Assembly: GCA_003255025.1 (NCBI GenBank)
Contig: QANY01009115.1
Location: forward strand, 1-64,000
Reading direction: 5' to 3'
Length of the DNA stretch: 64,000 nt
Origin: Datisca glomerata
Taxonomy: Eukaryota > Streptophyta > Magnoliopsida > Cucurbitales > Datiscaceae
Positions 22,329-32,034 of the stretch are shown piece by piece (the stretch's first letter is position 1; each line of letters begins with the position of its first letter). Made by a program: the position numbers and the translations under genes. The notes beneath the pieces are model-generated. The model had not been told where the DNA came from. It ran no database searches and worked only from the letters and a program-made list of their open reading frames with translations.

Positions 22329-23186
22329 GTTATAGTGGCATACTAAATTTATAGTTGGATTGTTTGAACAAGTTTCTTTATTATTTAACCAGTGGGATAC
22401 AATTCAAAACAAATCCATAGTCTAATTTCCACTCAATATATGTTTTCCCCTCCTTTATTTGGCTTTCCAATCTGTGTGATGATTGGATCTCCACCTCATC
22501 ATATTATTTAAGGTAGATATTATATTTTTGATTTCTGATTTAACATGTGGGTTCACATCTTGTTCGAAAACCTAATTTTATCATGACAATGAGTTCAAGT
22601 TTTAGAAAATGTTTTATGTTCTTTTTGTTCAGAAGAAATTCAATTATGGATAGGAATGAGTAGTTTCGAGTTATTTTTGGGTTAATTTTACTTCACTTGT
22701 TAGCCTAAATTTTTTTATTAATTAGGAAAAAGAAGTCTGTGACGTTATTAATATATCCTTTTTCAATCCTGCATCTACATTGAAATATTGGAAGACAAGG
22801 TGTGCCATGTAAAATCGTTGTAGGAAGACATATCAAGTTTTTATAGGGAATTTATGACATGACTGCCAATCGAATCAAACTGTTGATTTAGTTCATTTAC
22901 ATGTTTGGATGCTGAGAAAGTGTTTTTGTGATTGGAAACTCTAGGCTTGAGCTCTTAGTTTATAATGGGGCTTTATATTCTTGAATAAGAAAGAGGGAGC
23001 TGTTGATACAGATTATTATAAGTTGTTTGAACTCTTTTGGATGAAAAGCTAGTTCCAATTTGAAATTAATTCAGCTATTAGACGTGGTAGATGCGAAAGG
23101 AGAGGCGATGAGAGGCAAATCTACCTTCTTTTCTAGTGCAAGTTCTTAATACTTTTTTAGATTCTTTGGTGTTACATGCATTCTAG

Positions 23187-23431
23187 CTTGTCTAGATAGA
23201 CATATGAATATAGCAATGGAGCAAACAGAAGGATATATAAATGGGCAACTGAAACAAATATGGAGATGCTTTTATCTGTGGAAATATTGGTAAGACTAAT
23301 AATTCTTTTACTTTCACATTCAACTTGTATTCTTTGAAAAGAACTTCACCATAACACGAATTATACCTTTATTGTATGCTGCAGTACTCTACATCAGTAC
23401 AACAAAGAGGACACTTGCAGATGGTGCATAG
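23187..23431 (+). pseudogene. LSM6-like gene fragment (captured exons)
   Basis: Exon 23187-23289 follows TGCATTCTAG and reads CLDRHMNIAMEQTEGYINGQ then LK. After a small deletion it continues in another frame as YGDAFICGN, ending at a GTAAG donor. The next exon, 23385-23431, follows GTATGCTGCAG and reads LYISTTKRTLADGA then stop. These are the C-terminal half of plant LSm6 (LACLDGYMNIAMEQTEEYVN, then NKYGDAFIRGNNVLYIST, from memory). LSm6 belongs to the LSm rings that bind U6 snRNA or decapping substrates. The N-terminal exon is not seen. With the 2-nt deletion and missing start it is a dead copy carried by the CACTA element. Confidence 0.85.
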
Positions 23432-23560
23432 TCTTTCAAGTAGCTCGAACTATATGAGGATATGATTTGATAACTTGATTAGTTTAAAACGAGTTGTATC
23501 ATGGAATTAGCCATCAGAAAAGCATTAGTTGTGTTGAACCAGAAATTGCTTATGTCGATA

Positions 23561-23715
23561 ATGTGGGAAGATTTTTGTTTAGGATAATAGATCCAAGATC
23601 ATTGTAGTGCAACAGTTTAATTCGATAGAAGCTTGTCNATGTGGGAAGATTTTTGTTTAGGATAATAGATCCAAGATCATTGTAGTGCAACAGTTTAATT
23701 CGATAGAAGCTTGTC
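23561..23715. other. Perfect 77-bp duplication around a single N
   Basis: 23561-23637 and 23639-23715 are identical over 77 bp, from ATGTGGGAAG to AAGCTTGTC. They are separated only by the N at 23638. This is the pattern left when two contigs with an unmerged overlap are joined by a minimal gap. It is most likely an assembly artefact and not a biological duplication. Confidence 0.9.
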
Positions 23716-23889
23716 TTCACTATTTCAAATTTATATGGGGAATTTGGAATGTAAATATGTAGAATTTTTTTGTGTTACATTTTTTAAATGTGTGTAGAAG
23801 TTATTTGTCTTACATTCTTGAAATGTATATATGGATTTTTGAAGCTTGTGGTTGAACAATGATTTTAATTGGATGGATGGATAGATTTT

Positions 23890-24202
23890 TGATGTGTGAA
23901 AATTTGATTTTACGACGGTTATCTCAAATTTGATGACGGTTCTTAGACTCACTATCGTAAAAATATATCTTTTACGACGGTAGTCTCATTTTTTGCGGCG
24001 GTCTGTCAAAGAACCGTCATAAAAAATACTCTTTTTACGATGGCAATTTAATTTTAATGACGGTGTGTATGCTAACCATTGTGAAAAGTCACCTTTCGTA
24101 AAAAATGGATATTTTATATGACACCTTCATAGACGACGGGTACACACCCGTCGTAAATGGTTTTTCACGACGGGGATTACCCATCGTGAAAAAGGTTTTT
24201 CA
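23890..24202 (+). repeat. CACTA right subterminal region
   Basis: Repeated ACGACGG, GACGGT and CCGTCGT words in both orientations spaced by T-rich or A-rich DNA (TTTTACGACGGTTATCTC, CCCGTCGTAAATGG, CCATCGTGAAAAAGG). It ends abruptly where R1 begins, without the terminal GTAGTG. Confidence 0.7.
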
Positions 24203-24849
24203 TGGAGAAGAACAACTCTAAACACCCATTAGCATTGTAAACCATTTCTCCATAATGAAATATCATCAAAATCTCACCGTGGTTTTTCTTCCCTTTAAGG
24301 GTTTCCACGTAAATCATGGTGTCATTATTCTCTCTCTATCTGTAAATTATTCTCTGAATTTTCATATTATGATGTAAGAAATTCATGACTGATTCTTAAA
24401 GATGGTGGATTTTTCCTTTACGTTTTGTGCTTTCATTGAGAGCGAGAGAAAAACTAAAGAAATCCCTTCCTAAAACGCTCAAAACAAAATCAAACGCCCC
24501 CCCTAACAACTGAAGTGAAACAGGAAATGAAAGAAAAAGTGAAATTGGAAGCTGAACCAGAAGCACGAATGAAAAACCCAGCAATATAGAAACTCAAAAC
24601 TGAAGCAGAAACAAAAATGACTACAAAATAAAAAATGTAAGCGAAGAGCGGTAAACTCATTCATATTCGTTTAAAATATTTCTTTTGTACAATTATTATT
24701 TATAAAAAAATTTATTATTAACTCTATTCATGGAATCGAATATGGAAAATTGTGGTAATGGTCACTGCCGTCATCACCAACTGCGAGGGGCAGCATCGCC
24801 ACCATGGAAACGTCTCTACCGAGGAAGCTTCAAGCAAGAAAAAAATTAG

Positions 24850-25070
24850 AGCGAATATTAAAAGTTGAGCTTAGAAAGTACATATCCGAAAAGCTCAGAG
24901 AGCTCATATCAGAAGAGCTTAGAAAGTTTAGAAGAAGCTCAGAAAGCTCAGATCTGAAAAGATGAGAAGAGCTCAGAAAGAAGGGCTCAGAAAGCTCAGA
25001 TCGTAAGAGCTCAGAAGGCGTAGATCAGAATAGCTTAGACAGCTTAGAAGGCTCAAATTAGAAATCTTAT
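24850..25070. repeat. AGCTCAGAAAGCTCAGAT short tandem repeats
   Basis: Degenerate 10-24-bp units around AGCTCAGAAAG and CAGAAGAGCT. They are the reverse complement of the array at 205-420. Confidence 0.8.
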
Positions 25071-25369
25071 AAAATAAAAAAGGCTTCAGAATAGAAAAGT
25101 TAACGTTAGAGCTTTAGAAAAGTCGAAGTCAGAGCTTTAGAATAGAGATGTTGAAGTCAGGATTTCAGAATAGAGAAGCTTCAGCACTTCAGAAAAGAAA
25201 AAGAATTTCATAAGAGAAATTATAAGCATTTGCTTTTTAAATCTCAAAGGTATAGGTAAAATTTTAGAAAAGAAAATATTGATAAGAAGATAATTTCAGA
25301 GTAGAAATTTCAGAGAAAAGAAGAACAAAGAAAATCACGTTCACATCAGTCAAGAAATCTGCAACTTCA

Positions 25370-25660
25370 GAACGGGAAACGTCGAGAACGGGAAATGTTT
25401 TTGCAACGGGAATGGGAAACGTTGAGAACAGGTAACATTGTGGCAACGGGAATGGGAAACGTTGAGACGGGTGAAGTTGTGGCAACGAGGACGGGAAACT
25501 TGAGAACGGGTAACATTGTGGCAACGACAACGAAAACTTTGTTGCAACGGCAATTGAAAAGTTGTGGAAACGGGAACGAAAATGGTAATGAGTACGATAC
25601 TAGAAATGGGAGCGTAACGGAAGCTGAACCGGAAGTGGCATGGCATCGGAACTAGAAGTG
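25370..25660. repeat. GAACGGG minisatellite, copy 2
   Basis: Units of roughly 35-40 bp of the type AACGGGAATGGGAAACGTTG and GAGAACGGGTAACATTGTGG, about seven copies. The open frames on both strands here are created by the repeat. Confidence 0.8.
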
Positions 25661-25850
25661 AAAAATGAAAGTAAGGGATGAACAAACAAAAGAAATGGAA
25701 AATAGAAGCCCCTGACCGAAAGATCCAAAAGTGTAAATCTTGCAAACCGAAACAAAAGGGGCATAAAGTTAGTGGAAAAAATGACGGACGAGGAGCAGGC
25801 AACGATATTCAGAACTTACAAATAATATTTACAAAAACATATTGAATTCA

Positions 25851-26329
25851 AAGCTAAGTATTCACTTTTTATTTATTTTTCTTCTCTTAAATATGCCGTT
25901 TTATCCATTAAAAATGTGAATTTATTATTTGATGCATAATCTCGAAAATTTAAGTGCATATGAGCATGCTTAACATGTGTTAGTGTAAATTATATTTATA
26001 ATGCTTGGATCGGCTAATACACTCATATTGATAGCTGAACCAAATAAACATTAGCATGACACTATCTCATAATTGAGTATCAAGAAAATAATTTATTATG
26101 CCATGTCTAAATTGATTTGAGTGATTAAACGTTCTCAAACCGAAATATCTTTTCTTTATTAGATCATGCATCTGACTCGAGACACTAAAAATAGCGTATT
26201 TAACTCGGCCAACTTAACGCTCGATCATCTTACCAGAGTGGTCTTTGACGTAGAAACTATTACATATCAAAGAAGATTCGGTGTTTAAACTGAAGAGAAG
26301 GAAAGAGAAATATACTGCAAATCATACAT
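25851..26329. other. AT-rich spacer
   Basis: Nothing recognisable except a possible degenerate extra unit of the 178-bp array at its right edge (26290-26329). Confidence 0.4.
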
Positions 26330-27310
26330 CGTTTGAAAGATACGGAAATTAGCTTCTTGAGGAATTTTGTGGAACTCAATTTGAAACTTCGAGGAAAAAG
26401 TTATGGCCATTTTCATACAAGCTGTTCAGAAATGAAGATTAAGCATAACAGTAAATTTCGGAAATTATATTATGTCAATTGGGAGCTAACCATATGGAGA
26501 ATCATATATTATTATGAAGATATAGAAGTACACTTCCTGGAGAATTTTGCGTAATTGATTTTGGAGCTCACAACAAAAAATTATGATGATTTCGTTAAGG
26601 CTGTTCGAGAAAGTAGAATATGCGGAATGATCAACTTCAGAAATTAAACCGAATTTATCAGGAGTCAATTATATGGAAAATATTATATCAACAGAAAGAT
26701 ATGGAAACCTCATGAAGAATTTTACGGAAATAAATTTTAAGCTCCCGATCAAAAGTTATGGTAATTTTTGTTGGTACCATTCAGGAAAGTAAACCTATAA
26801 ACGCTTTTCAAGTTTAATTTTTAGACTGTATTAATTTATATATTGTTACATAGCAAATAATATATCATTAGAAAGATATATATGTTTACTTCTTAAATAA
26901 TTTTACGGGACTCAATTCAAAGCTCCCGAGAAAAAGTGTTAATATCTTTCATGAAGGTCATTCAGAAAAATAGATTATGCAGAACAGTAAATTCAGAAAT
27001 TAAATTCTATTGACTGGGAGCCAACTACATGACAAATCTTATATCATTGGAAAGATACAAAAGTCTACTTATTAGAGAATTTCACGGAATTCAATTCGAA
27101 GCTCCCGAGGAAAAGTTATCATATCTTTTATGAAGGTCGTTCAGAATAATAGATTATGCAGAACAATAAATTCAGAAATTCAGATCTATTGACTGGGGGT
27201 CAACTACATGACGGATCTTATATCAATGGAAATATACATAAATCTACTTATTGAATAATTTCAAGGAATTCAATTGGGAGGTCTCAATCAAATTTATGAC
27301 ATGATCCGAG
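26330..27310 (+). repeat. ~178-bp tandem array, about 5.5 units
   Basis: Diverged head-to-tail units each starting near GAAAGATA: 26335, 26516, 26694, 26871, 27051 and 27230 (partial). Shared words are GAGAATTTTGCG or GAATTTTACGG, GAAGCTCCCGAG, AAAAGTTAT, TCATTCAGAAA and TTATATCA. Spacings are 177-181 bp. The short plus-strand frame at 26333-26554 is a product of the repeat. Confidence 0.85.
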
Positions 27311-27374
27311 CATGCAATTTACAAGACGAAATACTTGGCGTCAACTTTCTCCCTTCTTCAACGACAATGGAAAT

Positions 27375-27985
27375 TAGGGCGTGAGTCCTTGAGAGCAAGT
27401 AGCTTTTAAGTCTTGTTCTCTAAAGGAATTAAGAGCGTAAGTCCTTGGAAGGGGCATTTCATAAGTCCTACTATCAGAAGGAACTAAGAGCGTAAGTCCT
27501 TGGGAGGGGCAGTTCATAAGTCCTACTCTCAGAAGGAACTAAGGGCGTAAGTCCTTGGGAGGGAAAGTTCATAAGTCCTACTCTCAGAAGGAACTAAGAG
27601 CGTAAGTCCTTGAGAGGGGCAGTTCATAAGTCCTACTCTCAGAAGGAACTAAGGGCGTAAGTTCTTAGGAGGGGCAGTTCATAAGTCCTACTCTCAGAAG
27701 GAACTAAGGGCGTAAGTCCTTGGGAAGGGCAATTCATAAGTCCTACTCTCAGAATGAACTAAGGGCGTAAGTCCTTGGGATGAGCAATTCGTAAGTCGTA
27801 CTCTCAGAAGGAACTAAGGGCGTAAGTCCTTGGGAAGGGCAATTTGTAAGTCCTACTCTTAGAATGAACTAATGACGTAAGTCCTTGGGAGGGGCAATTC
27901 ATAAGCCCTACTCTCAAAATGAACTAAGGACGCATGTCCTTGAGAGGGGCAGTTTATAAGTCCTACTCTTAGAAAGAAATATAAA
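27375..27985 (+). repeat. 55-bp tandem array, about 11 units
   Basis: Highly regular units built from GCGTAAGTCCTTGGGAGGGG, CAGTTCATAAGTCCTACTCT and CAGAAGGAACTAAG, with few differences between neighbours. It is better conserved than the 178-bp array it adjoins, so it expanded more recently. Confidence 0.92.
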
Positions 27986-28115
27986 TGAGGCCATGGTTCC
28001 ACTAAAGGAGCCTATTGGGAGCGTCTACGTATGCCGTTCTCAGAAAGAAATCAAAACGGGGCCACGGTTCCACGAAAGGAGCCTAAGTCCTTTGGAATAT
28101 CTATTAATGTTGTTC
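27986..28115 (+). repeat. Two-copy ~80-bp repeat after the 55-bp array
   Basis: Two units share GGCCATGGTTCCACTAAAGG or GGCCACGGTTCCACGAAAGG, AGCCTA and GTTCTCAGAA. They border the 55-bp array and share its GTTCTCAGAA word. Confidence 0.7.
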
Positions 28116-28554
28116 TCAGAAGAAAGTAAAAATAGGGTACAAGAGATTGTGAAAATATATGAAGACAACTCAGTTATATATCGTTATTTATATTTTTTTT
28201 ACATGCTTTTGAACACATTATCTTCATGTTTTTGAACTCATTGTCTTCATGTGAATACAATGTATCAAGATGCAAGAGGAGGATATCATTACCATTGCAT
28301 GATGTGATTGAAGACTGGAGATGGATGAACTTCTATGTTTTGTTGTGTTTATGATTTACTTTTTTTTTTTATATTTGAATGTTGTATATTATTATTTGTA
28401 TTTTAGAGTTTGAATATGTTTCAATGATAGATATTAGTACTTTGAACTTTGGATATTTTTAAATGTTGGATATTAATACTTTGAAGTTTGGATATGTTTG
28501 GATACGAGGAACTCTTAGCCAAAATTTGTCTTTATTGTTAAATAATATATTTAT
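28116..28554. other. AT-rich stretch, no clear gene
   Basis: T-rich DNA with repeated words TTTGGATATGTTT and GATATTAGTACTTTGAA around 28430-28500. It may be the interior of the hAT-like element whose end lies at 28737. No transposase motif could be supported. Confidence 0.35.
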
Positions 28555-28737
28555 TGTAAAACAAGTATTTAGTCCATTAAGTCTGTCCGAACCGACCGTT
28601 GATTCTCAGTCTGGTCGATCTGGATTTTTTTTTCAGATTTATGGTTCATTCGGTCCTCCATATAGGAGGACCGTGATTTTCGGTCTGGTCTTATTTTCCT
28701 CTAAAAGTTCTACCAGACCGACCGTTGAACACCCCTA
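28555..28737 (+). mobile_element. hAT-like right terminus
   Basis: It ends GACCGTTGAACACCCCTAA, whose reverse complement TTAGGGGTGTTCAACGG resembles the terminal repeats of many plant hAT elements. The motif GACCGACCGTTGA recurs inside (near 28592 and 28718), and GGTCCTCC(ATATA)GGAGGACC at about 28652-28672 forms a perfect hairpin. The matching left end was not found. Confidence 0.45.
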
Positions 28738-29215
28738 ATATAAGTTAATTAAAATGGTCATCTACTACAATTTCTTTTTTTAGTTTTACTTCAAGAAAGG
28801 GAATTTTAGGCCAAAAATCCTAGAAAACTCAAGCCCAATTAAGCCGGCCCAAAAAGGCTTGTCCCGCTATCACGTCCCGTCCAGAATCGTGAACTGTCAC
28901 ATTATGTCCCACTCAGTTTTTATCCTTCTCATGGGAACAAAACAAGATAAAAAAAATATTGTCATCCCGGATGAGATGAGACGAATAATTTTAAAAACTG
29001 TCTCGTCCCATCCAATGCCCTAGTAATAAAATCAGAATTAAGTAAACAAACTAACTTTTCATTCTTTTCTGGTTAATAGTTGATAACCCCAAAACCATCC
29101 ATAGCTATACCAAACTACCTATATGTACCCAAGGAGGAATGATTTACTCAAAAATCCAACTTCTTATTTACAATAAACTCATATGCTTTCGTCATTTTTT
29201 CTCATAGAAAACACA
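28738..29215. other. Intergenic, possible MITE remnants
   Basis: Contains GGGACGTGATAGCGGGACA-like and TGGGACGAGACAG-like words on the minus strand. These hint at a degraded hAT or MITE copy, but I could not find matching ends. No coding sequence. Confidence 0.3.
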
Positions 29216-29219
29216 AACT

Positions 29220-29960
29220 TTATGAGATCATACCCATAAATTCAATACGGGTAGCACCGATTTTGGCCTTCTTGGCGGAGAGCATAATCCCATAATGCTT
29301 GATGAGATCAATAAACTGGGATAATAAGTGTTGATAAGAAGGTGAATCTTCAAAGAAGAGCAGAATGTCATCAATGTAAACCAAAACACTATGCAAAATA
29401 GGCTCAAACATTTGGGTCATGGCCTTTTGGAAAAGCGAGGGTGTGACTTTCAGTCCAAATGGCATTACAGTCCATTGGTACTGGGCATTCGGTATACAGA
29501 AAGTAGTCTTATACCGGTCCTCAAGATGAATGCCTAACTGCCAAAACCCAGCTTTAAGGTCAAACTTGGAAAAGATCTTGGCCCGTTTGAGATGGACAAA
29601 TAAAGTATTGAGCTTGGGTGGAGGAAATTTATCATCTTGGAGAAACAGGTTGAGAGACTTGTAGTCAATCACCAATCTCTTCTTCCCACGTTTGAGTTCA
29701 GCTCATTTTTCAACATAAAAGGCCTGACAGGCCCATTCAGATTTCGTGGGCTCAATAAGCCCTTTGCTGAAGAAGAGATGCACATTCTTCATGAGCTAGT
29801 GCAAGATCATATGGATTCATGTTGGGATGAGTGCCTTGGTAGGATTGAGGTCTTCATTATGTTTGAACGGAAGACGAATAAACAATGCAGGGTTTTTTCA
29901 GAGAGGGAAAGCATGGGAAAACTGGTCATGTCTATCAGCACAATAAGGAAAAATCTGATC
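29220..29960 (-). pseudogene. Florendovirus-like EPRV reverse transcriptase
   Basis: The minus-strand frame 29675-29220 holds the RT palm and fingers: FSKFDLKAGFWQLGIH (first catalytic Asp), NAQYQWTVMPFGLK, LFQKAMTQMF and LVYIDDILLF (catalytic Asp pair), then ARTIEFMGM-type sequence. Upstream, in broken frames to about 29960, are NPTKASHPNMNPYDLALAHEE and KRLVIDYKSLNLFLQDDKF. The style, especially PTKASH..MNP and FLQDDKFP.P, is that of endogenous Florendovirus copies as I remember them. RNase H is absent, so the fragment is truncated at 29220. In a virus this enzyme copies pregenomic RNA into DNA. Confidence 0.8.
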
Positions 29961-30179
29961 ACGGAGACATGTATACGCAGGAGCAACATGTTGGAGCTCG
30001 AGGATACTGGCAACAGGGGTATAGGCCCGAAAAACACTTTTATACTGGATCCTAGTGGATAAAATCTGGAGTTTGTTTATGCGGGAGAAAGTATCAAAAC
30101 CAATTAAGATATCTTTGCCTGGAAGATCACTGCCTAATACCTTAATCCAGAGAATGTTGTTTGGGAAGAATTGAAGACC

Positions 30180-30400
30180 AATACGTCTCTTTGTAATCTA
30201 CTCAATTTTGAATAAACTACCATTAGTAGTAGAGAAATATTGAGTATAAAAAACCCAATCTTCAGAAGGTAGAAGGCATAGTTTCATGACTGTTCTGCAA
30301 GAGCCAGTATCTAAAAATCCAATGGCTGGAACAACTTTGGCAAATTTATCAGCAAGAAGCTTGATTTCAATATGTGGTTTGATGGGCACAAACAAAGGAT
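30180..30400 (-). pseudogene. Florendovirus-like EPRV aspartic protease
   Basis: The 30395-30198 minus frame contains AIGFLDTGSCRTVMKLCLLP (active-site DTG) in an HIEIKLLADKF..V lead-in. It sits between coat and RT sequences in the normal caulimovirid order. About 200 bp of broken sequence separates it from RT. Confidence 0.7.
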
Positions 30401-30880
30401 GTGAGTAGTATTATCCGATGTGTCAGATTCTGAGGAAGTGGCAAACTCAGATGAGCAGCTGGCCGAGTCGGATTAGTATGGTAAGACATATTGAGTGTCC
30501 TCATTGCAGCTAGCTTGTTCTTCCACAACAGATTCACTATCCTCATCATCTCGGAGGAGAAGCACGGTTTATAGATGTTGTAGCATCTGAATATCTCTTT
30601 TAGTTTTATGAGGACAACTTTTTGTAAATGGCCTTTTTTACCACGATGTAGCATTTATCAGACTTGCGGGAGGAAGGATGTATTTTCTTAAAATACCGAA
30701 GAAAAGACTTGGTACGAGAGTGACGCCTGAATCCCTTCCTGGAACCCTTTTGACGAGATGAAAGCCGGTGGGTCTTTTCCCATTTGTCACGCCTGTGATC
30801 CTTGGAACATAAATAATCCTTTTAGGAATGACATTTGAGCTTGAGATAGGATTTGGTACATGCTGATCTAAGTTTGGCAA
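30400..30880 (-). pseudogene. Florendovirus-like EPRV coat protein C-terminus
   Basis: Basic, Arg/Lys-rich translation in shifting frames at about 30800-30640 (HSRTKSFLRYFKKIHPSSRK), leading into a degraded CCHC knuckle (KCY...KKGHLQK) near 30650-30610. Such a basic stretch plus knuckle marks the end of caulimovirid coat proteins and binds the RNA. It is truncated at about 30880. Confidence 0.65.
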
Positions 30881-30884
30881 ATAT

Positions 30885-31395
30885 ATATATTATTTAGCTC
30901 TATAAATAATTATTGTAGCTACTATTTATTAGTTTATGTAAAAAATATTTAATAATGGGGTTTAGACCCTAAATAATTGAACAGTTATACTTAATAATGG
31001 GTTTTAGTCCCTAAATAAGTTTAGTTAGCTACTACAGATTATTTTGTTAGGATTAATCATAAGGTTTATTATTCACTCTCTCTAGTATTTCACGCAAAAA
31101 AAGTTATTATAGAGATTTTGAATCCAATTTAATAATTAAGTTGTGCTGTCACCTGTCAACACATCTGTTAAACTATACTCCCACATTTTTCTTTTTTAAT
31201 CATCATTTGAGTCTTATTAATTCATTATAATTTTAACTTTTCAAAATAAAAAATTATTTTGCAAAAAGAACATCTAATTTCAGAAAACCAAAATAATTTT
31301 TCTTTTTCTATAGTAGCTAGCCTAGTCCAAATTAATTGTCCCTTCATAATCTGAGATAATTTTTATAGAGTTTATCTTAAGTAATTAATTATAAA
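30885..31395. other. AT-rich intergenic DNA
   Basis: No gene or repeat found. Homology to the reductase fragment starts at about 31402. Confidence 0.45.
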
Positions 31396-31399
31396 AAGA

Positions 31400-31645
31400 A
31401 TGGAACGACAAAGATTTTTGCTATCGGAGTTCGGAACAGATCCAACAAGAATGGAGAACGCAATGAAACCAGGAAGAAAAACATTTGAAAATGGTGGTGA
31501 GGAAAGCAATAGAAGAAGCATATATTCCTCACACTTATATGTCTGCAAACTGCTTTGCTGGTTACTTTCTTGGGGGTTTATGTAAACCTGGTAAACTCCT
31601 TCCTTCTACTGATTCCGTTGTCTTATTGGGAGATGGGAACCAAAA
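31400..31645 (+). pseudogene. Pinoresinol-lariciresinol-reductase-like fragment
   Basis: Two plus-strand frames. 31400-31490 reads RFLLSEFGTDPTRMENAMKP then GRKTFE. After a 2-nt shift, 31491-31645 reads MVVRKAIEEAYIPHTYMSAN, then CFAGYFLGGLCKPGKLLP and VVLLGDGNQKA. This is the middle of the PLR/isoflavone-reductase family of NADPH reductases. SEFGTD, RMENAMKPG and FAGYFLGGLC fit PLR, which makes lignans in the cytosol, better than PCBER or IFR. The NADPH-binding N-terminus and substrate C-terminus are missing, and no introns are visible. It is a gene fragment, possibly moved by a transposon. Confidence 0.85.
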
Positions 31646-31689
31646 AGCTATGAGGAACACCCCACATTTCCTCATAGTTGGATGAGAAA

Positions 31690-32030
31690 TGGCATCGGAA
31701 AAACAATAATTTATCTATTTTTAGTTTATTTAAAAATACAATAGTCTGTTTGACTTCATTTAAATTTATAGATTAAAATTTTAAGTTATAACTTATTTAA
31801 ATTTAATTTATAAACTAAGATGTGTTTAACTTAACTTATTATAATTAACTTTAAGTTATAGATTATTTTAAATTGATGTTTGATAAATAAGTGAATAATT
31901 AAATTATATTAATTAAAATTACTTTAGTATCACTCTTAATGATATAACTTGCAGCCTTGCGTTTAGCTCATTTCTTTAGTATCCATTTTTTTTCCAATCG
32001 TTAATCTAAATAAAAATCATTATGAACCGT
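31690..32030. other. AT-rich stretch, possible MITE debris
   Basis: Repeated TTAAGTTATA and TTAACTTAA words resemble 34805-34965 on the far side of the CACTA element. The two could be parts of one older AT-rich MITE split by that insertion. Weak support. Confidence 0.3.
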
Positions 32031-32034
32031 CTGT

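Larger units (their letters stand above)
17615..22422 (+). pseudogene. CURT1-like gene fragment (captured exons)
   Basis: Exon 17615-17686 (72 bp) is bounded by CCCTGCTTCAG and GTTTTC and reads RASSLEETSYIDTNEIFSD then LKEK. The next exon starts at 22393 after TTTATTTAACCAG and reads WDTIQNKSIV, then a stop. Together they match the segment of CURVATURE THYLAKOID 1 (CURT1/TMP14) proteins just after the transit peptide (RASSEETSSIDTNEL..DLKEKWD..ENKSTV, from memory). CURT1 proteins bend grana margins in chloroplasts. The membrane-spanning part is not found downstream. Without the copia insert the intron would be about 140 bp. It is a fragment carried by the CACTA element and cannot make CURT1. 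Confidence 0.75.
16309..24202 (+). mobile_element. CACTA-type element carrying host gene exons, 3' end lost
   Basis: The left end reads CACTACTACAAATTTG, a CACTA-family terminus, preceded by TAG. It is followed by subterminal CGACG and CGTC words (CACGACGCGCGTC, CAACCCGTCATC). The right side, 23890-24202, has dense CGACGG, CCGTCGT and CCATCGTGAAAAA words, as CACTA subterminal regions do. The expected TTTGTAGTAGTG terminus is absent: sequence switches to repeat R1 at about 24203. No transposase is visible, so this is a non-autonomous, Pack-CACTA-like element. Inside are CURT1-like and LSM6-like exons. A later copia insertion (17767-22328) inflates its length; the original would be about 3.3 kb. 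Confidence 0.75.
24203..25850 (+). mobile_element. Repeat element R1, copy 2
   Basis: It starts TGGAGAAGAACAAC at the CACTA break. The LTR-like block (GTGGTTTTTCTTCCC, then CCACGTAAATC near 24310) is followed by the same order of parts as copy 1 read in reverse. Those parts are the LGR-type segment (24396-24584 minus), GA-rich AGCTCAGAAAG repeats (24850-25070), a GCTTCAGAATAG stretch (25080-25200) and a GAACGGG minisatellite (25370-25660). No coding domain or primer site was found. The right border near 25850 is approximate. Confidence 0.5.

Noticed and set aside
25264..25802. Overlapping open frames on both strands
   Set aside because: All follow the period of the GAACGGG minisatellite; no family motif.
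26330..27310. Centromeric satellite
   Set aside because: Only about 5.5 diverged units, far too few to call a centromere; satellite-sized monomer is noted only as a lead.
27375..27985. CRISPR-like regular repeats
   Set aside because: Units are contiguous, without variable spacers, and the DNA is a plant nuclear genome.
28760..28775. Missing right end of the 16309 CACTA element
   Set aside because: CTACTACAA occurs here, but in the wrong orientation and without the terminal GTAGTG.
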